From Apostichopus parvimensis (Eukaryota > Echinodermata > Holothuroidea > Aspidochirotida > Stichopodidae), in the NCBI GenBank assembly GCA_000934455.1, contig KN882836.1, positions 1 through 45,528 on the forward strand: 45,528 nt of DNA. Direction: 5' to 3'. The notes under the pieces were generated by a model. It had not been told where the DNA came from. It made no database searches and saw nothing but the letters and a program-made list of their open reading frames with translations. The position numbers were made by a program, and so were the translations under genes. Shown here piece by piece: positions 34,167 through 42,770 of this stretch; positions within the stretch are counted from its first letter, which is position 1; each line of letters opens with the position of its first letter.

Positions 34167-35315
34167 GTGAGAGGTAACCGGTGTGAGATGTAGGCTAATT
34201 TGATATGTAACATCGAATACGAGTTTGGTCTAAATATTTTGATTTTGGAAAACTGCTCTCTAGTGTAAGACTGTAGAGGCCTTACTCTAGCCTAAGCTAG
34301 TCCACTCCTAATCCTATGTCTAGCCGTGAAGCCTTTCAGTTTCAGTTAGAATTAGTTATTACTTTTTAGGCTAGTATTATCTTACTACAATTGCATGGTA
34401 CTGTATGTACTGCAGGGACTGCAGGGAATACCATTGTAAAGCACAGTAAGCCTCAACCTGAAGTGTTTCTGTGTGATTTCCACAATAGTGAAGTCAAAAA
34501 GAAATAATCTTGCAAAATTATGTAACCTAGTGGGAACGAGGATGCAAGGATAGGCCTAGGTAACAAGTAAAACATAATACTTCCAGTTGACAGTATCATT
34601 TGAAAATAGACCTAGGCTAGACCTATTCTAGGCCCATAGCTACCACTGCATTTATTTCCTACTGGCCACTGGAAGACTTGTTAGTCAACAGACTAACAAA
34701 CTAAAATGTTAGATGTGTCAAAATAGTGATGTGTACAACAACTACTTGCATTACCTTAAAGTAGTATATATTTGTGTTAAATGTATCATAATCTGATGAT
34801 ACCAATCATGACTGCTTTAAAAACTAGTAAGACCAGGTACCTGAAAAATCTTTGTGAAAATTTCTTCCACCAAAATTACACCAGGAATGATAAAATATGC
34901 GCAAAAGGTTGCAAATGAAACAAAAACATTGCATTAAATTTGAAAAAATTCTTTCTTGGATTTAACAGTAGATAATTTTGTCATTTAGAATACTAAATAG
35001 AATTATTATTACCACATGGATCTCTTAGTTGGATTGAAGGATTGAGGGTTATCCCATTGGTTAAAATCAGGCCTAGAATTTTATGATGATGATGATTCTA
35101 TGACTTTGATCTTTGACTCGATATGTTAACCAACTTATCAAGTCTACTGGCAAAAAATTGTCCAATTGCTCTACTCTCTTCTGGCAAGTGATAAAATCCA
35201 CTGGCATTGTAGCCAGTAAATATTAAGCCCAAATTTGGAGGCCTGAAAGTCACACAAAATTTAAACCCAAATCAAAGATTGGAGCTCTTCTATGAATATT
35301 TGTTTTGTCTTTCAG

Positions 35316-35515
35316 AGTTGAAATTCAGTAGAGGAAGAGGGATGGTAAAGTTACCCAGCCTGTGACATCTGACCATTAAACTGATACAGCAGATCAACAT
35401 AGCGACACTGCATATGGAATACAAAAATCAATGCTTATGGTGTCTATGAAAAACAGACCGCGTTCTACAAAAAGCAATTTCGAAGAAGGTTCGACAACTT
35501 TTTCATTTTTAAAAC
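35316..35515 (+). other. FBXW9: Probable FBXW9 5'UTR (spliced)
   Basis: A strong acceptor, TTTGTTTTGTCTTTCAG, ends at 35315. From there to the ATG there is no intron signal, and an in-frame TAA ends two codons before the ATG, so the coding sequence cannot extend upstream in this exon. Confidence 0.5.
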
Positions 35516-35897
35516 ATGGAGGAAGCTGGGAAAATGGCAACAACCGACAAATCCCCATCCTCGGTAGTTACTGAACCCTCGGTCGGTGACTCTCTATCTC
35601 CGATTACGTCTAAAACGGCGGGAATTGATCTCAACGATTCTAAAGACGTATCCACATGTTCGGATCTGAACAGCTCGTCTGACCATAGCGACTATGAAAG
35701 TTTTGAGTACGACCTGGGAAAGCTCAGCAAACTACCACCAGAAATAGTGCATAGCATACTGGGATATCTAGATGCCAGATTTGTATTGACACGTTTGAGC
35801 CTGGTTTGTAAAACATTCTATCACCTTTTGAAGGATACCACCACATGGAGGTTAAGGGTTGTGAAGCTATCAGAGAAAAGTTACCCAGTGTTTCCTG
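35516..35897 (+). CDS. FBXW9: FBXW9 coding exon 1 (residues 1-128), F-box
   Basis: It starts MEEAGKMATTDKSPSS. A low-complexity acidic/serine region (SDLNSSSDHSDYESFEYD) precedes the F-box, LSKLPPEIVHSILGYLDARF followed by VLTRLSLVCKTFYHLL. The exon closes SYPVFP with one base of Glu128. The donor is CCTG|GTAAGA. A downstream Met at residue 7 is an alternative start. Confidence 0.93.
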
Positions 35898-38800
35898 GTA
35901 AGAAACTAGGAAGAATTCATCTAATACTTGGCAGGTTTTATTTTTTTGGTCACCCCAAAAGTGGATAAACGTTTGTTAAATATTGGCTGTCACCATCACC
36001 GTCATTGCTTCTTTGACCTCGTTGAGACATTTAATGGTACTTATTTAGAATCCGTACCATTCCTAACCCTATTCCCTACTTCCTAACCCTAATTCCTAAT
36101 CCCTAACCCTATTCCCTACTTCCTAATCCTACTTCCTAACCCCTAACCCTACTTCCTAACCCTAATTCCTAGCCCCTAGTAAGCTTTCCCATTGATATGT
36201 ACGGATTCTAAAGTTAGGCCCATTTAATACTCAATTCGACCAGCACACCCTGACAATCTGGGAATATCTAGATTTGGCTAGATGTTTCGACCATTGAAAC
36301 CTGTATGAATGAGCTCTGTCGAAACTTTTCATGTTTTTCTTTCTTCCCCAAGAACTCATACAACTGTGCAATAGCTTTGGCCTTTCTTTTTGGATATACT
36401 GAATTTGTGAATATTCATGAATATGAAGTGCGTTAATTCTGAGTCTGTATTATTGATATTTTGCAACTTCCCCAATTTCCGAAACCCTCGAACTCTGCAG
36501 TGTTTATTGTTTCCTTTATATTCATATTCTTTTCTTCTTCGTCTTCTTCTTCTTTTCACAGAGGATGAAGATCTAGACTGGCCATTAGCATGCATTCAGA
36601 GAGAAGAATTTCACAATCTATGGACCAACACAGAAACTGTCGAACATTTCACCTTGACTGAAGCTCATTATGCAGCTGTGGATTGTGTACATTTAACAGA
36701 GGTGAGAACTATTTGTAATCAAAATTGTGGGGAAATACAGTAGTCATGTTAAACGAATGTTACCTTATCTAAAAGAAGGAAAAATTGTGCCAGTAATCAC
36801 TGCGTACATGCCATCCTTAGTGAAGATGACATGAAAATATCTTGCTGTCTGTTTGACTTTGCCACATGATCTTTGAATATGAATTACTGTTTGTAATGTT
36901 TTGAATTTCTGTCGGCCGTAAATAGAATTTCAAAATGCAAGACCATTTATAACACTAGGAAAAAAGCCAAACTTGCAATCCAGGAAGCACAATAACAACA
37001 TTTACAAAAAATACATCAATTACTTTTGGCAAATATTGACCTTTATAATTATGTCAGTTGAAGGGGTTTGATTGACTAAATTGGTTCGTTCTTTCATATA
37101 TGTGGGTGGTAAATTTTGTGATTAATAATATAGAACCTCCATTGCTGAGATATATTCCTAGGTGTACGTTTTGGTTTTCAATGCAGATACGTTCCCCAAT
37201 TCTGTAGCACAGTGACTGTATAAAGAGATGGTCTCATAATTTACATTTGACGTAAAGTCCAATAAATGAAGCGCATGTGACATGCTGTGGGTTGTTTTTT
37301 TTTTGTGCTACTGGTTTGGAATGCAGCCAATCATTTTCTCTGGTAACCGACAAAATTGCTTTATGTTCAGAATAGCCAATACTTTGCTCGAAATATGCAC
37401 ATGAATCTTTTTGAAATTGCTGGTTTTCTATTAATTGTGATGAAGTCTGATTTAAGTATTGGATTATTTACAATGCACCTGTACTTTTGATCAGCTACAG
37501 AAGCCATGTCTTTTCTGTATCGTTCTTTTCAGGGTGGAAGGTATTGTTATTCAGGCTCCAGGGACCGTTCCATCCAGATGTGGGACCTGGCCAAGCTTGA
37601 TGCGGAAAACCGGGAGGAGTCGATCAATGCATCTAAAGTTGCTTCTGCAATAGCTCATAAGGTGTGACTATCAAATCATGATTTGCTAGAGGGTATTTTT
37701 TTACCACTTTAAAAAAAGAAAATTTTTTTTGGATGGTGTGCAGACAGTCATGAAAGAACTTTCAACAGTGCAGATTGCATTGTAATATCCTTTTCAGGTC
37801 TTTAAAAAAAAATTGACCTGTTTAACATCTGAGGTTCATTAATCTAAATTACTGGACTAATTAGCTTAATAACAGGCAGTCCATCTAGTGAGCTCCATAG
37901 CAGCAGTTCTGAAATCAAACTTCAAGAACTGCAGGTTTGTTTAATACTGAATGTACGTAGAACCCCCTTTCTGAGGTCATATGAGGTCAATAATGGTCCT
38001 AAACCTTCTTAATATGGTCACTAAAATCAAAAATCTATCAGTGCTCGTATCCTTGCCCGTAGCAATAAATGAAAGTTGAAAATCTTGCGTGCATCTACCC
38101 TATCTAAGGTTCTTGTATAAAATCTGGCGAGAAACTCACTAAACCTGTTGGCTTTCTGATTCTTTTCCAGGGTTGGATTTGGCACATATCATCCAATGGG
38201 AGCAAAATCTGCTCATCGTCCTGGGATTGCTACCTCAAGATCTGGGACATAAATACCGAATTCACGGAACTCCATAAGCTCAAGTGAGGATTATTTCTCT
38301 TGCTTACTTTCTTTCTTTAAAGGATAAAGACAACTTCTAAAATAGTGTAGATGTTACCAGTGCCCTCGGGTTGACAAGTTCTACCCTCTCTACTAACTGA
38401 GTTTTAATGCTCTGCATGTTCTGGGTACTGTTTTCTTGCTCAGTTTTCTAGCCACAACGTCGATATCAACATCATATTGTCCAGCGAGAACCAATTTCTC
38501 TTCAACCAAAACAGAAAGGAGGGGGGGGGGGTGCCAGTAGGACAAGGGTTACCCAAATTATTTCAACTCTGCTGACTCTATGGCATTCACATCTTTTTAT
38601 AACTTATCAAATTTGAACAGCCAATAATATTTATTGATCTTTCAACAGTCATATATTTTACATTCTCGGTGAAATTCTAACGAAGCATTTAACTTTGTTT
38701 AATCTTGCAGCTGGTAACCACATTTCATAGCAGTATGATACAGATTTGTCGATTTGTTCTTTTAAGTTTTTTTAAGAGATATTAAGTAAATTATTGAGGA

Positions 38801-41620
38801 ATAGGTTTTGTCTTCCTATAAATATGACAGTTTTTAATACTCCATCTTCGTCTCTCTCGTTCGTCTTCATCAGGGGGCCATCTGCTTTCCTCTGTTCTGT
38901 CTTTCTTGACGACCTCATCATCGCGGGCTCGTATGATAAAAGGATCTACGCATATGATCCAAGGGGTGAGACTTTGCTCGCAGAGAGAATATCGCAAACA
39001 ATTAAACATTTTATGTTGGTTTTTCTAGTGCAGTGTCAGTCTGTGGCACCATTATCAATATCTGTATAGAGCCTTCACTTTCTGAACTATGGCATCTCCC
39101 TCCCTCTCCTGCTCCCTCCCACACCTGCTCCCTCCCTCCCCTGCTACCCCCCTCCCTCCCCTGCTCCCTCCCTCCCCTGCTCTCTCCCTCCCTTTTGCCA
39201 TGCAGTTCTGTTCTCTGTGGTTTTACTTTATGCTATTACTGTCTCTGTTGCTACCGACAGATAGCTTTAGAAGCGTCACCAATTGGTTTCTCCATCGCGG
39301 TCCAGTCCTCTGCCTGGCAGCAGACGACAAGTACATGATCTCGGGAAGTGAAGACCAGACTATCAAAGTATTCGACCGCAGAGCTGACAAAGTGTTGATT
39401 GAACATCGGGTAAGCACTGATGAAAGTGCATGCTGGGAATTACAATAGCTAACTATAGTATACAAGTATTAAACCCAAAAAATTAAACAATCAATGGAAA
39501 TACAACATTTTACACATTAATTTTAAATCTAAGAAAGATGCATTAGTTATAACTATATTAAATGTTTTAAATTTGATTTTTGTTTTGCATCAGCTTTATA
39601 TGCTTGAGCAAAGTAGTTTCCTTGTTGATTAGCATGTTGCTTCTGAGGAGCTGACTCGACTGTATGTCGACCGATGGGCCTTTACCATGCAATTTATCAA
39701 ATACTAACCAATGTGACAACCAACCTGTTCTGTTAGCCTGTTACTTATTAATTTGCTTTCTTCCAACTGTGACTGTTTGTCACACAAATAATGTCAAATA
39801 TTTATTTAAAATTCATTTCTTTTCTTTTTTGTTGCTCTTTTTAATTGAACAGTTCAAAAGTTTTCCAATGTCTCTCTCCTATGGTTACAATCAATTGTGG
39901 ACCGGCCACAAGAGTGGACAGCTGAAGGTGACGTATCCAAATGACGGTCTCTTTGATGTCGTGAAGGTGAGTTTGAATCCTCATCTGTCTGTAACTTCCA
40001 GTGCTATGGTCGAGTGACTTAGTGGATAAAAGGAGATGGAGTTTAAAGCAATTGAACCTTGCATCTGGGAGGAGGTCGTGCATGTGAACCTTGGCCAGCC
40101 AAAGCGAGGGTGGAGGCCAAGGGGCAGGGGGGGTATTTCAACTAGGAGAAATCCACCGTCTTCCCATCTGAAATGTACTTCGACATTTTTAAAATTAATC
40201 TCTAAATGAGCTAAAACTAACTTGGGTGGTTACCAGACGTGCAGTGTAAGTTATTAGCCATTAGGCTTGTGGTATAGTAACAACCTTAAAAGCTGATTAC
40301 GTGTTTGAAATTTCTCTACCTCCAGACTTATGATTCGGGGCACAGTGGCAAACTGACCGGTGTGGTTCATAATCTGGGAGGTCTCTGTACCTGTGCTACG
40401 GATAAAAAAATCAAAGTAAGTTTCCCCGGTTCATTTCTCGACATCTCCGTTTGCATCAATCTTGTTTTGCTCGCTTGTGATTTTAAAGCATCGTAACTCT
40501 GACACAATTTTGTCTGAGGTGAATTTAAGTGAAAAGTCCTGAAGTTTCTATCCCGGTATTTTAGATGATGGGTCTTATTCTGAGATAAAGTAAAATGTGT
40601 GATGACAACCCTACACAATACAAGGGTATAAATATATGGGTTGAATCAAGACAGGTCGTTGAGGGTAGCCATGAGCGGTTCCTTGGGCTGAATTTAAAAA
40701 ACATAAATAAAAAAAAATTGAAAATTGACTTTTTGACTTGATACATTGGCCTAGGTAATAAACAGTGCTCCCGCTGGCACTCCTAGACAACTGTGTAGCC
40801 TTCCTTCGAGTGGTTGGTGCTGCCTTTCCCCTTCCCTCCCCCCTCCCCTCACACTTTCCCTTTCTTAAGCATGGTTTGGTATCCTCTACTCTGCTCTGAT
40901 TTGAGTGTGAAGCAGATGAAAATAGCTACAAATGATAACAACAATAATTCACTTAAAAGGAAAAGAAAACAAGAAAAGGAAAGAAAAAGGCACAAAACAC
41001 CAACAACGCAAATCATTAAGTCCCAGGGATCTTTAAAGAGTTCCTAGGTCATAAAAATAAATAGATTAATCTCAGGTTTGTGTATATCCACCCAGCCTGC
41101 AAGAGAATGCCAGCAACCACTAGTACAACACTAGTCACAACATTGACCACTGGTATGAGCTACCTGTTAAATTTAGGTTGATCCCTAGCCCACGACTATC
41201 TTTTTCTACCTCTGCAACATCTGGAAAGATTGATAACAAAAATAAATTTGATAAATTCTTCTCTGACCTCATGCATTAAAGTAGTTTTTTTTAAAAATTA
41301 ATCTGAATTCAAGTCAATTTTTGTTGTGAATGTTATCATATTTCATCAAATCTAGCATACGCCATCCACTCAATGCAGTAAGGGTTTTCACAACATATTA
41401 GCTGTTTGTTCTTCTCAAGAACTTTATTTTTTATCCCCCCCCTATTTTATTCCCTACCCTTCTCTAGATCCATGCACCCACAGACCCCATAGACACCTTG
41501 ACGACGTTGGCCCACCATGCGGGGGACGTGACGGCCGTAGCTATGCAGAATAACGTCCTGGCTAGCGCTGGTGGAGATGTTTCCATTGGAATCTGGAGGC
41601 CAAAGAATTGGAGCGTTTGA
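35516..41620 (+). CDS. FBXW9: F-box/WD-repeat protein 9, whole coding span, 9 exons
   Basis: It is a predicted substrate receptor of an SCF (SKP1-CUL1-F-box) ubiquitin ligase. The F-box docks SKP1 and the WD propeller binds substrate; no substrate can be inferred here. The spliced protein has 453 residues, close to human FBXW9 (about 458). Order: Ser/Asp-rich N-terminus (1-65), F-box (about 70-113, LSKLPPEIVHSILGYLDARF...WRLR), linker DEDLDWPLACI (human EEKNFDWPAACI), then seven WD blades at about 168-196, 216-246, 257-285, 298-326, 340-365, 379-407 and 419-448, with GSRDRSIQMWD, SSWDCYLKIWD, GSYDKRIYAYD and GSEDQTIKVFD motifs. All introns are GT-AG and all phases close. An in-frame TAA sits two codons upstream of the ATG, which has a good context (AAACATGG). 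It is divergent from TNPO1, 5.5 kb away. Confidence 0.93.
36050..36185. repeat. Degenerate CCCTAA-like tandem repeat in FBXW9 intron 1
   Basis: CCTAACCCTATTCCCTACTT and variants repeat for about 130 bases, with several CCCTAA(CCC) words. It looks like a decayed telomere-type repeat or an unrelated ~14-bp pyrimidine-rich satellite; there are not enough perfect CCCTAA units to decide. Confidence 0.7.
36562..36701 (+). CDS. FBXW9: FBXW9 coding exon 2 (residues 128-174)
   Basis: It encodes DEDLDWPLACIQREEFHNLW to YAAVDCVHLTE, the linker and first strand of blade 1. The acceptor is CTTTTCACAG|AG and the donor is GAG|GTGAGA, phase 0. Confidence 0.93.
37533..37661 (+). CDS. FBXW9: FBXW9 coding exon 3 (residues 175-217), blade 1
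   Basis: It encodes GGRYCYSGSRDRSIQMWDL, then AKLDAENREES and SAIAHK. GSRDRSIQMWDL is a textbook WD strand (human GSRDRNVNLWDL). The acceptor is TCTTTTCAG|GGT and the donor is AAG|GTGTGA, phase 0. Confidence 0.94.
38171..38283 (+). CDS. FBXW9: FBXW9 coding exon 4 (residues 218-255), blade 2
   Basis: It encodes GWIWHISSNGSKICSSSWD then CYLKIWDINTEFTELHKL plus two bases of Lys255 (human GWVWSL...CSGSWDSTVKLWD). The acceptor is TTTTCCAG|GGT and the donor is CTCAA|GTGAGG. Confidence 0.94.
38874..38965 (+). CDS. FBXW9: FBXW9 coding exon 5 (residues 255-286), blade 3
   Basis: It encodes GPSAFLCSVFLDDLIIAGSY then DKRIYAYDPR plus one base of Asp286. The acceptor is CTTCATCAG|GGGG and the donor is AGGG|GTGAGA. 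Confidence 0.93.
39096..39195. repeat. Pyrimidine minisatellite CCTGCTCCCTCCCTCC in FBXW9 intron 5
   Basis: Five or more units of 16-20 bases built of CTGCTCCCTCCCTCCC. It lies about 65 bases before the exon 6 acceptor, on the sense strand. Confidence 0.85.
39261..39409 (+). CDS. FBXW9: FBXW9 coding exon 6 (residues 286-335), blade 4
   Basis: It encodes SFRSVTNWFLHRGPVLCLAA, then DDKYMISGSEDQTIKVFDRR, ending KVLIEHR (human ADDRHIISGSEDHTLVVVDRR). The acceptor is GCTACCGACAG|AT and the donor is CGG|GTAAGC, phase 0. Confidence 0.94.
39853..39966 (+). CDS. FBXW9: FBXW9 coding exon 7 (residues 336-373), blade 5
   Basis: It encodes FKSFPMSLSYGYNQLWTGHK then SGQLKVTYPNDGLFDVVK. The match to human (MSYQEPQLWAGDNQGLLHVF) is moderate. 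The acceptor is TTGAACAG|TTC and the donor is AAG|GTGAGT, phase 0. Confidence 0.92.
40004..40110 (+). repeat. Degenerate tRNA-derived SINE
   Basis: ATGGTCGAGTGACTTAGTGG then ATAAAAGG resembles a leader and A box, followed by TTTAAAGCAATTGAACCTTG and a decayed B-box region ending TGTGAACCTTGGCCA. It shares AGTGGATAAA with the SINE at 24265-24386. It lies in FBXW9 intron 7, just past exon 7. Confidence 0.45.
40326..40415 (+). CDS. FBXW9: FBXW9 coding exon 8 (residues 374-403), blade 6
   Basis: It encodes TYDSGHSGKLTGVVHNLGG then LCTCATDKKIK (human DVGHSFPITGIQYSVGALYTTSTDKTIR). The acceptor is CTACCTCCAG|ACT and the donor is AAA|GTAAGT, phase 0. Confidence 0.92.
41468..41620 (+). CDS. FBXW9: FBXW9 coding exon 9 (residues 404-453 and stop), blade 7
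   Basis: It encodes IHAPTDPIDTLTTLAHHAGD, then VTAVAMQNNVLASAGGDVSI, then GIWRPKNWSV and TGA. It has no long standalone frame and was found by homology (human HVPTDPPRTICTRRH...GSGDLSLEVWRLQA). The acceptor is CCTTCTCTAG|ATC. Confidence 0.93.
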   Translation: MHAPTDPIDTLTTLAHHAGDVTAVAMQNNVLASAGGDVSIGIWRPKNWSV

Positions 41621-42541
41621 CGACGACCATGGTATTTAAATTCTCCGGGGTTATTACTTGTGTCATTAGTTAAACATAAATATCATCAGATGGATGATAA
41701 TCTGTACCAGTTTGTTCATCAATTCACAAATCTAGATCCCTCATAGTATATCTAATTTTGAAGTTTATTTAAAGTCTAACATGTCTTCATAGTATTTTCC
41801 TGCAGTGGTATGCAGTTAAATTAGTTATATGTAAACTGATGTATCCTTTCATTTTCACTCTGATAATTTTGAAATTTTTCTATATTTTGGTAGTGAGATA
41901 TATCTCTTGTTCATGACATAGTTTAACAGACAGACACTATATAGCAGTACCTCTGTACTAGCATAGCAAGGGGCCAGTAAATATATGAATTTCATGAGCG
42001 TCCCACACAAATCGACGCCTGTGTCTGAGATGTAACTTTTGCGCTACTGGTCTTCTAAGTTTATTAATTTTATTAATTAGTCGTTACAGTGTTTCTAGAG
42101 AAAAAAAAAAATTATTGTGTGTGGCCTGTTTGCATTTTTGTATGACGAGATCGTCAAAAGATGAGGCTATAAATATTTTATGGTTTATTTATGTTAATTA
42201 ATACAGATCCAAACAGTGATGTTAGCATGTGAATGTGGTTTTCAGTGTTTAATTTTACTTCAAGATAATTTGTAGAATTTGTATATAAAAACAATATTAA
42301 GGAAAGTTTTATAAATTATGTGACATTTTAGCATTAAGAAAAAAGAAGGAAGAAATTAGTATGTGTCGTGGAAAGTGAAAGTATTTCTCAAAACTAATAA
42401 TTCATGTGGAAGGTGAATGACTTATTAAAGAGGGGAATAACAAAGTATTGGATTTCAAAAATATGTAAATAGAGAACTTGAGAAAAAACAAAGCACATTG
42501 ATCCAACTTCATAGCTTGTTGATGAGATATATTAATAGGCC
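41621..42541 (+). other. Probable FBXW9 3'UTR and downstream sequence
   Basis: AT-rich with no further coding exon. There is no canonical AATAAA on the plus strand in this stretch; an ATTAAA is at 42424-42429. The first AATAAA (42632-42637) is inside the palindromic element. Confidence 0.5.
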
Positions 42542-42770
42542 GTGGCTATTCTTACGACCAGGAGTAACAATTATTTATAAACTATTCTTATGACATCGGC
42601 GAATTTCTGGTTACGCATGCGCAGTAAAGTAAATAAAGCAACTGCGCATGCAGTAGGGGTAACCCTAACTGGAAATTATTGTTACTCCTGGTCGTAAAAA
42701 TAGCCACGTTAAAGCAACTGCGCATGCGTAACCGGAAATTATTGTTACTCCTGGTCGTAAAAATAGCCAC
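42542..42770. mobile_element. Palindromic MITE-like element with duplicated right arm
   Basis: The left arm starts GTGGCTATTCTTACGACCAG then GAGTAACAAT (42542-42571). Its inverse ATTGTTACTCCTGGTCGTAA then AAATAGCCAC occurs twice, ending at 42707 and 42770. The inner flank holds inverted ACGCATGCGCAGT and ACTGCGCATGC. The right half (about 63 bases from GCAACTGCGCATGC) is duplicated in tandem. No transposase. A target duplication is not clear (GATATATTAATA left, GATATTAATATT right). Confidence 0.8.

Noticed and set aside
35516-41620. FBXW7 or another FBXW family member instead of FBXW9
   Set aside because: The linker DWPLACI and the sequence of each blade follow FBXW9, and the length (453) fits FBXW9 rather than FBXW7.
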